Source: Micromonospora_E sp048060115
GTDB lineage: Bacteria; Actinomycetota; Actinomycetes; Mycobacteriales; Micromonosporaceae
Direction: 5' to 3'
Assembly (NCBI RefSeq): GCF_048060115.1
Contig: NZ_JBHMIM010000003.1
Span: forward strand, 1 to 64,000
DNA length: 64,000 nt
Of this stretch, positions 41,748 through 49,733 are shown in pieces (positions within the stretch are counted from its first letter, which is position 1; each line of letters opens with the position of its first letter). Below the pieces are notes generated by a model, which did no database searches, was not told the DNA's origin, and worked only from the letters and a program-made list of their open reading frames with translations. Both the position numbers and the translations under genes were made by a program.

Positions 41748-42241
41748 ACCGCCGGCCGCGCGGCCGCTCCCGCCGCGACGCCGACCGTCGTACCCACGGT
41801 CCGGACCGTGGTCTCGCCCGTGGTCTCGTCCGTGGTCGGGACGACGGTCGGGTCAGCGTCTTCGTCGCGATCACCTGCATGGCGGTGCTCATCGTCATCG
41901 GGCTGACCGTCGACGCCGCCGGTAAGTACCGGGCCATGCAGCGGGCCGAGAACCTGGCGGCCGAGGCCGCCCGCACCGGCGGGCAGCAGATCGACGTCGA
42001 GTTGGCCGTCGCCGGTGACGGCCAGTTCATCGACTTCCCGGCGGCGAGCCAGGCCGTGACGGCCTATCTCGCCGGCATGCCAGGGGTGGTCGGCCACCAG
42101 ACGACTCAACTGCCGGGTGGGCAGGGACTCCAGGTGACCGTCGACATGACCTACCAGACCACCATGCTCAGCCTCTTCGGCTACCCGTCGTCCATCTCGG
42201 TCAGCGGGCAGGCCACCGCGGTGCTCCAGACAGACCCCTAA
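41744..42241 (+). CDS. TadG/TadE-N-like pilus assembly protein
   Basis: 165 residues, ATGA overlap. An Arg-rich N-terminus leads to RVSVFVAITCMAVLIVIGLTVDAAGKYRAMQRAENLAAEAA, split here as a membrane helix (about 38-58) and the amphipathic continuation seen in TadG N-terminal (Tad) domains. It lacks the C-terminal vWA domain of full TadG proteins. Probably another minor assembly component. Confidence 0.8.
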   Translation: MNRRPRGRSRRDADRRTHGPDRGLARGLVRGRDDGRVSVFVAITCMAVLIVIGLTVDAAGKYRAMQRAENLAAEAARTGGQQIDVELAVAGDGQFIDFPAASQAVTAYLAGMPGVVGHQTTQLPGGQGLQVTVDMTYQTTMLSLFGYPSSISVSGQATAVLQTDP

Positions 42242-42253
42242 CAAGGAGCGGCC

Positions 42254-43516
42254 ATGCACGCGTCACGCGTCACCCCAGCCCGCCGGCTCGGCCAGGTCGT
42301 CACCGGCCTGGGTGCCCTGATCGTTCTGCTGATCCTGATCGCCGGTGCGCCGGTCGCCTTGATCGCTTTCGCCGGCAACCCACTACCCGACCAGGTACCT
42401 TCGCTCGCCGACATCGGCTCCGCACTGACCAGCCGCGACGACGGGCAGTTGTTCCTACGCGCCCTGGCGGTCGTCGGCTGGCTGGGCTGGGCGACGTTCC
42501 TGCTCTCCGTACTGGTGGAGGTCCCGGCCCAGCTGGCCCGCCGCCCGGCGCCCAGGTTGCCGGGCCTGGGTCGTCAGCAGCGGGTCGCCGCCGCCCTGGT
42601 CGGCTCGATCTCGCTGATCCTGATCGCGAGTCCGGCGGCCGCCTTCGCGGCACCGGGGCCGGCGGAGGCGGCGACCGTGGTGGTGGCCAGCTCCGGCTTC
42701 GGTGCGGCTCCCGAGCATGCCGCCCCGGCCAGCCGGCCGTATACCTCAACCCAGCTGACCCCGAACCAGCTGACCGGCCCGGCCACTCAGACTGCCTCCG
42801 CCGGTCAGAGCTCCTCAGCCGGTCAGGCAGCCTCGGCGGCAGCCGGGTCGCTGGTGTCCCCCACCGCCTTGGCCGCACTAGCCGCCGCCCCGTCCGGCGC
42901 CGACCAACCCGGTGCCCCGTCCGGCGCCGACCAACCCGGTGCCCCGTCCGGCGCCGACCAGACGGCGGACGCGCCGGTGTACGAGGTCGCCAAGGGCGAC
43001 TACCTCGGCCACATCGCCAACCGCTACCTCGGCGAGTTCAGCGACTACCGGCAGTTGGCGGCGCTCAACGACATCGACGACCCGGACCGGATCCGGGCCG
43101 GGCAGTTGCTGCGGCTGCCGACCGAGGCGACCGATTCCGGCGTACGGGCACACGCCAGCGGTGCCGTGCTGCCGGTGACCGACCAGCCGGCACCGCGGAC
43201 CCCGCCGCCCGCGGAGAAGCCGTCGCCCACGCCGGCAGCACCGCAGACCGAAGCACCACCGGCCGCTGATGCGCCGCAGACCCCGGCCGAGCGGCCCACC
43301 TGGCAGATCGACAACGACCGACCGGGCAACCTCGGTGGCGGCGTCTCGGCTGGTCGGTCCGGTCCGGAGCAGAACCTGAACCGGCCACTTGCGATCGCTG
43401 CGGTGATCACTGCTGCCAGCATCGTCGGTGCCCAGATCGGCACGGTGCTCGGGCTGAAGGGGCGTACCGCCGGATCACCGGCGGACTCGGGTCGCCACCG
43501 CCGCGAGCGGGAGTGA
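42254..43516 (+). CDS. LysM-domain membrane protein
   Basis: 420 residues. Membrane helices lie at about 15-40, 68-90 and 112-133, then an Ala/Ser/Pro-rich stretch including nine-residue GAPSGADQP repeats (about 212-236). The LysM domain is YEVAKGDYLGHIANRYLGEF with QLAALNDIDDPDRIRAGQLL, residues about 243-288. Another helix is near 378-400. LysM binds peptidoglycan, so the protein may open or anchor the pilus at the wall. SD AAGGAG precedes ATG 42254. Similar LysM genes with BTAD domains end other actinobacterial Tad loci; no BTAD domain is present here. Confidence 0.82.
   Translation: MHASRVTPARRLGQVVTGLGALIVLLILIAGAPVALIAFAGNPLPDQVPSLADIGSALTSRDDGQLFLRALAVVGWLGWATFLLSVLVEVPAQLARRPAPRLPGLGRQQRVAAALVGSISLILIASPAAAFAAPGPAEAATVVVASSGFGAAPEHAAPASRPYTSTQLTPNQLTGPATQTASAGQSSSAGQAASAAAGSLVSPTALAALAAAPSGADQPGAPSGADQPGAPSGADQTADAPVYEVAKGDYLGHIANRYLGEFSDYRQLAALNDIDDPDRIRAGQLLRLPTEATDSGVRAHASGAVLPVTDQPAPRTPPPAEKPSPTPAAPQTEAPPAADAPQTPAERPTWQIDNDRPGNLGGGVSAGRSGPEQNLNRPLAIAAVITAASIVGAQIGTVLGLKGRTAGSPADSGRHRRERE
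42887..42962 (+). repeat. In-frame tandem repeat, 27-base unit, 2.8 copies
   Basis: The unit GCCCCGTCCGGCGCCGACCA plus ACCCGGT is repeated at 42887, 42914 and 42941 (partial), encoding APSGADQPG repeats of the LysM protein linker. Copy number could vary without changing frame. Confidence 0.9.
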
Positions 43517-43590
43517 TCTGCTCAGCGGTCGCTCTGTCAGGTCCGACCCCGCCACGGTCGACGGCTACGGACGAGCCGGGCCGGTTCAGC

Positions 43591-44442
43591 TCAGGGCAGC
43601 TGAGCCTGCACGACGCCGGCCACCACCCGGCTGCGCAGCACCTGCTGGTCGGTGGCGGCCGGACCGTGCGCGACGGTGCCGTCGGTGAGCCGGAACGCGC
43701 TGCCGTGCCACGGACAGACGACGCAGGCGTGCCCGTTCGAACTGATCACGCTGCCTTCGTCGAGCGGGCCGTTCTGATGCGCGCAGTGCGCCAGCAGCAC
43801 GGTGACGTCCTCGCCGTGCCGGTAGACCAGCACCGGCACGTCGTCCACCTGCCGGCTGATCATCGTCGAATCGGGAAGATTGGCGAAGTCGGCCACCGGA
43901 TGCCAACCGGCAGAGATCCGGTGCAGTTCGGGGGCGGCCTGGTTGACCCCGGCCGCCTGCTTGTAGGCCAGATGCCCGCCGAGGAAACCGCCGGCACTGA
44001 CCGCGGCCAGGCCGAGGAATCCGAGCGTACGGCCGGTCTGGTGCTGCCCGCGCAGCCGCGCGACCAGCGAACCGGCGTAGCAGGCCAGGCCGACCGAGTT
44101 GGCGACGGCGTGCACCAGGCCGACCCGGCGCTGTTCCCGCGACAGGCTCGCCCAGTCGTTCGCCCCGGTGACGGCGGCCGGGATCGCGGCTGCCGTCCCG
44201 ACCCCGACCAGGGTCGTCGCGGCCCGCCGCTGGCCGGGCAGCATGTCGAGTACGGCAGCGCTCAGCCAGGCACCCATCGGCACCTGGATCAGCACCGGGT
44301 GCAGCGGATGCCCCAGCCACACCCCGTGCAGCAGGTCGCGGACCCGTTCGTCGCTGATCCGCCGCTGGACGCTCTGCTGCAGCCGGTCGCCGATCCGGTC
44401 CAGCCCGGTCGCCTGCTCGATCCTCATCAACAGTGCCCGCAT
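43591..44442 (-). CDS. DUF2231 membrane domain fused to Rieske [2Fe-2S] domain
   Basis: 283 residues from ATG 44442, start not certain. Residues about 45-160 are the DUF2231 four-helix membrane domain (GHPLHPVLIQVPMGAWLSA). The C-terminus is a Rieske domain: CAHQNGPL and CPWHGSAF supply two Cys and two His. It should be a membrane-bound electron-transfer or ferredoxin-like protein with the cluster probably cytoplasmic. The open frame continues upstream without a stop into the gene starting at 45012, which is odd. Confidence 0.88.
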   Translation of the reverse strand: MRALLMRIEQATGLDRIGDRLQQSVQRRISDERVRDLLHGVWLGHPLHPVLIQVPMGAWLSAAVLDMLPGQRRAATTLVGVGTAAAIPAAVTGANDWASLSREQRRVGLVHAVANSVGLACYAGSLVARLRGQHQTGRTLGFLGLAAVSAGGFLGGHLAYKQAAGVNQAAPELHRISAGWHPVADFANLPDSTMISRQVDDVPVLVYRHGEDVTVLLAHCAHQNGPLDEGSVISSNGHACVVCPWHGSAFRLTDGTVAHGPAATDQQVLRSRVVAGVVQAQLP

Positions 44443-44759
44443 CGCTGCGACGTTCCCACCTGTCACTGCGTCAAACGTGTGTCGTGCCCAGCGGCGCTGG
44501 ACCCCGGGGCGCCCGCCCGGATCTCCCATCCATTGCCCGGATTCACCGGGATGCGGTCCGGCCGGGGACCGCGCGACCCGCCGCCGGGCGATCCCCGGGC
44601 ACGGGGAGAGCCGGGGTGCCGACGCCGCGAGCGGCGGGGTGTGGGGAGCGGTAAGGCGTGACGCCCCGGGGCGTCTCAGCAGGGACCGAGCGGCCTGTCT
44701 CGGTCCCGGTCGGGGTCCCCCGAGGCGGGGGCGACGATGGGGTTGCCCGCCCCGGGGGG
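44443..44759. other. GC-rich region with no independent gene
   Basis: 317 bases in which the minus-strand frame of the 45012 gene stays open into the Rieske gene. The encoded residues are Arg/Pro-rich and not protein-like. No terminator or RNA gene was recognised. Confidence 0.45.
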
Positions 44760-45012
44760 AGCTCTTGGTGACCGCGCCCGGTCGGGCGAGCGCGTCCTTG
44801 TACGGCCGGACCGTGACCGCCTTGCCGTCGCGGTCAGGTTCGCTGTCGTTGATCTCCCGGCCGGTGAGCATCACCCAGGATCGCGTCTGCGGGGCTGGCC
44901 ACACCTCGATCACCCACAGCCGGATCGGGCGGCGCCCGTCGAGGTGGTCGCACTGCCGCAGTGCCACCAGGTCACCCGGGCACACCAGCCGGTCAGTCGT
45001 CACGATCGTCAT
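44760..45012 (-). CDS. Hypothetical small protein of actinomycetes (3' end undefined)
   Basis: From ATG 45012 the first 80 residues look like a real protein (LVCPGDLVALRQCDHLDGRR, IRLWVIEVWPAPQTRSWVML). Similar short proteins accompany DUF397/helix-turn-helix pairs in Micromonosporaceae. Downstream the sequence turns low-complexity and no stop occurs until the Rieske stop at 43591. The end given is where plausible sequence ends. It may have lost its stop by frameshift, or be read as a 473-residue fusion. The start overlaps the preceding gene's end by 20 bases. Confidence 0.5.
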
Positions 45013-45406
45013 GTGGGTAGCCGGCCGGCGTCAGCCCGGAGAGCTGCAGTACCGCGCGGATCCGCCGGGCGTTCGCCGGCTCCCACCGGTCGAGGACCGC
45101 GATCGCCCGCAGGAACGGCCGGCACGGCCCGGGGATTCCGCCGCACCGGTGACATTCGCCGGTGGAGCGGTTCGGCAGGTGGGTCCGGGCGGTCGAGTTC
45201 GCATCGTGGATCGCCCGGGACAGTTCAGCGGACCGGCCGGGAGCCACGCCGCGCGGCTCGGCAAGTTGGAAGCGGCTGTCCTGATCCGGGTCGGTCTCCC
45301 CCGGGGTCCGCTTCGGCAGCGCCGGCCGGCCCGGGGTCGGCGGCGTTCCTATCGAGACGTACCGAGCAAGGCGGGGAGTCCCACCGATTCCGTCGTTCCT
45401 GAGCAT
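44993..45406 (-). CDS. Hypothetical protein with CxxC-x6-C motif
   Basis: 137 residues with no recognised domain. TGECHRCGGIPGPCRPFLRA could bind zinc. The C-terminus is acidic and helical (LDRWEPANARRIRAVLQ). It overlaps the next gene and is divergent from the helix-turn-helix gene at 45539, a recurrent arrangement in this family of organisms. Confidence 0.6.
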   Translation of the reverse strand: MLRNDGIGGTPRLARYVSIGTPPTPGRPALPKRTPGETDPDQDSRFQLAEPRGVAPGRSAELSRAIHDANSTARTHLPNRSTGECHRCGGIPGPCRPFLRAIAVLDRWEPANARRIRAVLQLSGLTPAGYPHDDRDD

Positions 45407-45538
45407 TCTTACCCCCTCAGGTGAAGTCGATCAAGGATGTCGTCCGTCGATTTCTACCCTGGACTGTCGAGTGGGCATCAGGGAATATGAGTACCGGGCA
45501 CTACAACGACACCAACACACATCCGGGGGTGATCAAAC

Positions 45539-46312
45539 GTGAGTGAACTACCCGCCGAGATCCGGCGGCTTCGCATTGCGCGTGGGATGAATCAGAGCCA
45601 GCTCGCCGCTGCGCTGCGGGTGTCCAAGTCGCTGGTCGCGGGGTTCGAGTCGGGGCGGCACATCCCGCAGGCGGACACCGCCGAGACCATGGACAAGATC
45701 CTCGACAGCCGCGACCAGATCCAGAAGAAGTCGGCGATTGCCCGCGAGGACCGTCACCCGTGGATGCGTTCGTGGGCCGAGCATGAGCGCCGGGCGATCC
45801 TGTTACGCAGCTACCAGCCGCTGCTCGTCCCGGGACTGCTCCAGTCCGAGGCGTACATGCGGCTGGTCCTGGAAACGGTCGCGGGGAACGAGGGGCGGAT
45901 CGACGAGCTGATGCGCACCCGGCTGGAGCGGCAGTCGGCGACGCTGGGGCGGGACAAGCCGGTGGCCATCTCCGCCATCATCGGCGAGTACGCACTGCTG
46001 CGCGGCCCCCGCGAGGTGATGAAAGACCAACTCGGGCACCTGGTGGACCTCGGCCACCGCCCGTCCGTCCGTATCCGGGTGATGCCGGATGACGTCGGGC
46101 TCCACACCGGCCTCGGCGGCGCGTTCGTGATCGCCAACCTGCCGGACGGCCGCAGATGCGGCTACCTGGACAACCAGTTGAAGGGCACCGTGGTGACCAG
46201 CCATGGCGAAGTGACCGACCTCGAACTAGCCTGGGAAGCCGTAGATGGACTCGCGCTGCCCGTGGTGCAGTCCCGGGATCTGATGCTAAGGATGATCGAT
46301 GAACGCAAGTGA
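45539..46312 (+). CDS. Helix-turn-helix regulator with DUF5753 (Scr1-system type)
   Basis: 257 residues from GTG 45539. The XRE helix-turn-helix is IARGMNQSQLAAALRVSKSL followed by VAGFESG (residues about 11-38). The rest is DUF5753: LLRSYQPLLVPGLLQSEAYMR...DKPVAISAIIGEYALLR. It overlaps the DUF397 gene by 14 bases; such pairs are widespread in actinomycetes and have been discussed as toxin-antitoxin-like developmental regulators. The regulator probably controls its own operon. Confidence 0.9.
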   Translation: MSELPAEIRRLRIARGMNQSQLAAALRVSKSLVAGFESGRHIPQADTAETMDKILDSRDQIQKKSAIAREDRHPWMRSWAEHERRAILLRSYQPLLVPGLLQSEAYMRLVLETVAGNEGRIDELMRTRLERQSATLGRDKPVAISAIIGEYALLRGPREVMKDQLGHLVDLGHRPSVRIRVMPDDVGLHTGLGGAFVIANLPDGRRCGYLDNQLKGTVVTSHGEVTDLELAWEAVDGLALPVVQSRDLMLRMIDERK

Positions 46313-46487
46313 ACCGCGCTGGCGCAAGTCCAGCCGATCAGGCAACGGCGGCGACACCTGCGTCGAGGTCGCCGACAACCTGCCCGGCCAGGTCCTCGTC
46401 CGGGACACCAAGGACCGCGACGGCGGGACGCTCACCTTCACCCCATCGTCGTGGGCAGGCTTCGTCGAGTTCGCGAAGCGCCACTGA
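46299..46487 (+). CDS. DUF397-family protein
   Basis: 62 residues. WRKSSRSGNGGDTCVEVADN, VLVRDTKDRDGGTLTF and WAGFVEFAKR are the standard blocks of the family, partner of DUF5753 regulators. It overlaps the regulator, so the two are co-translated. It is followed by a long perfect hairpin. Confidence 0.93.
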   Translation: MNASEPRWRKSSRSGNGGDTCVEVADNLPGQVLVRDTKDRDGGTLTFTPSSWAGFVEFAKRH

Positions 46488-46513
46488 GCCGCTGGCCCCG
46501 CACCCGACGCCGT

Positions 46514-46570
46514 CGATGTGAGGCTGAGATACCCAACACCGCACTCATTGGGTATCTCAGCCTCACATCG
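46514..46570. terminator. Perfect 23-bp inverted repeat, candidate terminator
   Basis: Two 23-base arms (46514-46536 and 46548-46570, beginning CGATGTGAGGCTGAG) match perfectly around an 11-base loop, 27 bases after the DUF397 stop. No U-tract follows. Actinomycete terminators often lack one, but the perfection and length are unusual and could also mark a mobile or regulatory structure. Confidence 0.75.
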
Positions 46571-46758
46571 GTGGCGGAGACGGATCAGCCCTGGTACGGC
46601 TGCACCCGCTCATGCGGCCTACCGTTCCTTCTGGCCACCGAGTTGGTAGAGCGCAAGGTCGACGCGACGCGCCGACCACCGGTGTCCCTGGTCGGCCAAA
46701 CTCTGTCAAGCCCGCCCACACCGGTCCGGCTGGTCACACACGCCGTAGGGTCACGGAC

Positions 46759-47031
46759 GTGGACGTGTTCCTGCTTTGGCATGTTCGGCACTCGCCTTTC
46801 GTCGATGGAAGGTCCACTCTGCATCGGGGTGAGGACGGCGAACTGATCTGGGACGAGGAAGCCGGAGACGACCTGAAGATCCTTGGCGTCTACTCCAGTC
46901 AGCAGAAGGTCGACGAACGCATCGTGGCGGCACGAGAGCTTCCCGAGTCTCGCGACGAGCCGGACTGCTTCCTTGTCGACTCCTTCACCCTCGACGAAGA
47001 CCGGTGGATACAGGGATTTGTCATGGTCTGA
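46759..47031 (+). CDS. Small acidic hypothetical protein
   Basis: 90 residues from GTG 46759; longer in-frame extension upstream is basic and unprotein-like. VDVFLLWHVRHSP, LKILGVYSSQQKVDERIVAA and DRWIQGFV have the pattern of small stand-alone DUF7336-like proteins that often lie near toxin or immunity genes. No catalytic motif. Function unknown. Confidence 0.7.
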   Translation: MDVFLLWHVRHSPFVDGRSTLHRGEDGELIWDEEAGDDLKILGVYSSQQKVDERIVAARELPESRDEPDCFLVDSFTLDEDRWIQGFVMV

Positions 47032-47056
47032 CCTATTCGATCGCCGCCTTCAGTAT

Positions 47057-47608
47057 TCAGGAGGTGGGTCGCGGACGGCCGGGAAGGTCAGTGCGCCCGG
47101 TGGACCACAGGAGCACCTGGGCCGGATCGCCGGCCGGAGCGTCGGGGAAGAGCCGGGTGAGCACGGCGCTGCAGAGTGATCTCGGCGGATGCCAGTGGAT
47201 GCCGAGCCCTTCGGTGATGTCATAGGTGTGCACCAGCGTCTCGTTCACGCCCAGCGCCGCGAAGCCGCTCGGGTCGGTCGGCCCCCAGTGCCAGGCCCGT
47301 ACCGACGGGTCGGACGCGGCCAGCATTGTGCTCAACAACCTTCCCGCGCCGGTGACTGTTCGCAGCAGGTCGCGGGGCGACGCGTCGTCGCGTACCACCA
47401 GGTCGAACGGGAGGTACGCGGAGTCAGGTCGGGCGGCGAGTTGCCCGGCGTACGCGAGGAGGTCATGCGCGACATGGGCGACTGTTTCCCAGCAGCTCCA
47501 GTCGAGCGTCCCGGCCGGGCGTCGCCAGTCCGCCGACTCGTGCGGTGTCAGCACCCGCACCATCTCGGCCACGGCTTGGTCGACATCACGGTTGTCCATC
47601 GGGCGCAC
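47057..47608 (-). CDS. DinB_2 / maleylpyruvate isomerase-like mycothiol-dependent protein
   Basis: Up to 183 residues; ATG at 47608 or 47599. Helical-bundle histidines appear in WETVAHVAHDLLAYAGQLAA and NETLVHTYDITEGLG, the usual metal triad positions of the mycothiol-dependent MDMPI N-terminal family. It likely acts on a mycothiol adduct or a maleylpyruvate-like isomer. Substrate unknown. Confidence 0.82.
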   Translation of the reverse strand: MRPMDNRDVDQAVAEMVRVLTPHESADWRRPAGTLDWSCWETVAHVAHDLLAYAGQLAARPDSAYLPFDLVVRDDASPRDLLRTVTGAGRLLSTMLAASDPSVRAWHWGPTDPSGFAALGVNETLVHTYDITEGLGIHWHPPRSLCSAVLTRLFPDAPAGDPAQVLLWSTGRTDLPGRPRPTS

Positions 47609-47691
47609 AACGAGAAGCCTGCCAGATCCTGCGCCGCCTCGCCGTACAATATGGACTTGCGCAAACAGGTTTGCCGTGGAGACCTGTTGCT

Positions 47692-48241
47692 ATGACCACT
47701 GCATCGATGTCCGCCGGAGATCACCGGCGCCTCCTCTCCGACATACGCGACCTGGCCGGCCGCGTACGCCGCGACCAGCGCTCCTGCTCGCCTACACGGC
47801 GATCGCATAAGCTATGTACGGGCTGCTCGGGCTGCTCGGGCTGCTCGGGCTGCTCGGGCTGCTCGGGCTGCTCGGGCTGCTCGGGCTGCTCGGGCGCGAG
47901 GGCTGGGTGCCCGTGTGCTGCCATATGCGATCACCGGTGCCGCGACAGCCGTCGTGTTCACGGCCGCATATACGGCAGCCGCCGCCTATTTCCCGACCAA
48001 CCCGCCTTCCGGAGGCGGTCCGATGCCCTTCTGGTGGATCGTTTTGGACCGGCTTATCGCACCATGGGGCCTGATCGGGCTTACGCTGCTTGTGCTGGCT
48101 CGTCTCGAACGCAACGTCGCGCTGCTGGCGTTCACCCTGAGCTACCTGGTGCTGGTACTGATGGTGTTACCGACGACCGAAGGCATGCAGATTCCGGAGG
48201 GTCATTCAAAACTCGGTCGACACTCATGGATGTTACGCTGA
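47692..48241 (+). pseudogene. Disrupted small membrane protein gene around a 9-base repeat tract
   Basis: From ATG 47692 (GGAGA upstream) the first 30 codons read MTTASMSAGDHRRLLSDIRD followed by LAGRVRRDQR, resembling the cytoplasmic start of short actinobacterial membrane proteins. The frame then departs: a hydrophobic continuation ALLLAYTAIA appears in another frame and stops. After eight copies of GGGCTGCTC a third frame opens (GTG 47915-48241, 108 residues) with three membrane helices (VVFTAAYTAAAAY, LIGLTLLVLARL, LSYLVLVLMVL). I infer one membrane protein broken by frameshifts. The 108-residue part could be translated on its own. Confidence 0.5.
47820..47891 (+). repeat. Tandem repeat, eight perfect copies of GGGCTGCTC
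   Basis: 72 bases of exact 9-base repeats. Each frame is open through it (Gly-Leu-Leu, Cys-Ser-Gly, Ala-Ala-Arg). Unit length is a multiple of three, so copy-number change would not itself alter frame. Confidence 0.97.
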
Positions 48242-49155
48242 GTGAGATTCGAGGGCGGCTGCGCCACGGAGGACTGTCCGGAGTAGACGCAGCGGCCGGG
48301 ATCCTGTAGATCATCTTTTGTGAGGAAGTTGATCGAGGGCCAGCCGCTGCGCTGTGAAAGTATGACAGGACTTCCCGCCGACCGGCTCGCCGACCTGATC
48401 GGCAGGGTACGTGAGATCGTCGGCGATGAGTGGGAGACGCCGCCGGTCGGGCGTCCGCACGTGTTGCCGCTGCCCACGGCGGTGATCGCGGTACTGTTCG
48501 GGCTGCGGCACAACCTGCCCGACGAGGTCCTCGGCGAGGTTTCGGCTGTTCCCAGGCGACCATCACCCGCTATCACCAGATTCTGCAGCCGGTCCTGCGC
48601 TGGGTCACCCGACCCGAGGTCGATCAGCGTCTCGACCAGGCTCACCGGGACGGTGTGCTGGTCGACGGGTTCGTCGCCCCGGTCGGCGAACGCGAGGACT
48701 ACCACGGCCTGTTCTCCGGCAAGAAGCACGTGTGCGGGCAGAACGTGCAGGTCATCGCCGACCTCGACGGCCGGATCGCCGACGTGGGCGAGCCCGTCAA
48801 CGGCGCCCGCCACGACGCGGCCGCGTTCTTCATCTCTGGCATCGCCGAACGCTGGGCAGACCACATGGCCACCGGCGGACCGGGCATGATCGGCGACTGC
48901 GGCTACCAGGGCACCGGCCCGATCACCCCACACAAGAAGCCGCCCGGCGGGGAACTCACCGCCAAGCAAAAGGCCTACAACTACAGCGTCAACCGGCTCC
49001 GCGCCGCCGTCGAACGCGCCATCAGCCACCTGAAGAACTGGAAAATCCTCAAGACCGGCTACCACCGGATCATGACCGACTTCCCCGATACGTTACGCAC
49101 CGTCACCGCACTGGAGATCTTCAGAACCGCCACACCGGGTTTTGAATAACCCTCC
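48196..49155 (+). mobile_element. Complete IS5-family insertion sequence
   Basis: The ends are near-perfect inverted repeats: left GGAGGGTCATTCAAAACTCG (from 48196) and right, read inward, GGAGGGTTATTCAAAACCCG (from 49155), 18 of 20 matching. Length about 960 bases fits the family. It encodes one transposase split by a frameshift. No clear target duplication was found. Relatives at 54-72 and 9590-9718 share the right end. Confidence 0.88.
48320..49149 (+). CDS. IS5-family DDE transposase, two frames
   Basis: The first part (start 48320 or ATG 48362) reads MTGLPADRLADLIGRVREIV...LFGLRHNLPDEVLGEV, a helix-turn-helix N-domain. At about 48540 the frame changes by -1 (GAGGTTTCGG), giving VFGCSQATITRYHQ and the DDE_Tnp_4 catalytic domain: LVDGFVAP, DLDGRIADVGEPVNGARHDA, GDCGYQGTG and ERAISHLKNWK. 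Aspartates lie in these blocks with Glu in the last. Programmed -1 frameshifting is known in this family; a simple one-base deletion would also explain it, so activity is undecided. Confidence 0.82.
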
Positions 49156-49178
49156 CGGACTGGGCGGTCCCGTCGTTC

Positions 49179-49295
49179 ATGTCAGCAACAAACATGTACC
49201 CGCGACTGTCCATGACGCCGTCCCAGCTCCTCATCGGGGCCGCCCTCATGGCTGCCGGGATCGCCTTTTGCAACGCACGCCGGAGGCAGCAATGA
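49179..49295 (+). CDS. 38-aa small membrane protein
   Basis: Short gene from ATG 49179. One hydrophobic helix (QLLIGAALMAAGIAFC) is flanked by a Met/Pro-rich start and a positive tail NARRRQQ. The stop overlaps the downstream regulator's start as ATGA, so translation is coupled. It lies 24 bases beyond the IS right end, so its promoter may have been altered by the insertion. Function unknown. Confidence 0.55.
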   Translation: MSATNMYPRLSMTPSQLLIGAALMAAGIAFCNARRRQQ

Positions 49296-49645
49296 CCGTC
49301 GACATCAACGCCCCGGACCCGACCGACCACCCGGCCGCCGGCCTCGATGAGGTCGTGCACCAGCGGGTGCGGCTATGCATTCTCGCGATCGCGCACGAGG
49401 CTCGGCGAGTCGAATTCGGCTACCTGCGTATCCATCTCGACCTGACCGCCGGCAACCTCTCCAAACACTTGAGCGTGCTGGAGACGGCCGGCCTGGTCGA
49501 GATCGAGAAGGGCTACGAGGGCAAGCGCGCCCGCACCTGGATCACCCTCACCACCGCCGGAAGCGCTGCCCTGGCCGAGGAGATCGGCCACCTCAAGATG
49601 CTGATCGCCCGGGTCGAAACCAACACCGAGGTCCAGCGATCCTGA
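49292..49645 (+). CDS. Winged-helix transcriptional regulator (HTH_34 / ArsR-MarR-like)
   Basis: 117 residues, CGGAGG seven bases before ATG 49292. HQRVRLCILAIAHEARRVEF, LRIHLDLTAGNLSKHLSVLE and GLVEIEKGYEGKRARTWITL form a winged helix with a beta-wing of the HTH_34 type. These usually regulate an adjacent membrane or transporter gene; here only the 38-residue membrane protein is coupled. No metal-binding cysteines. Confidence 0.88.
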   Translation: MTVDINAPDPTDHPAAGLDEVVHQRVRLCILAIAHEARRVEFGYLRIHLDLTAGNLSKHLSVLETAGLVEIEKGYEGKRARTWITLTTAGSAALAEEIGHLKMLIARVETNTEVQRS

Positions 49646-49733
49646 GCTGCCGCCTGCTCGCCGGCGTGCAGCCGTCGAGGAACTCGTCGCCGAGGGTGAT
49701 GTCGCCGGTGATGGCCCACAGCGTGATCGGCTT

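Noticed and set aside
47820..47891. CRISPR array
   Set aside because: The units are nine bases with no spacers; it is a simple tandem repeat.
49650..49733. Fragment reading WAITGDITLGDEFLDG on the minus strand as a gene
   Set aside because: Too short and unidentified; perhaps a relic but not supportable.
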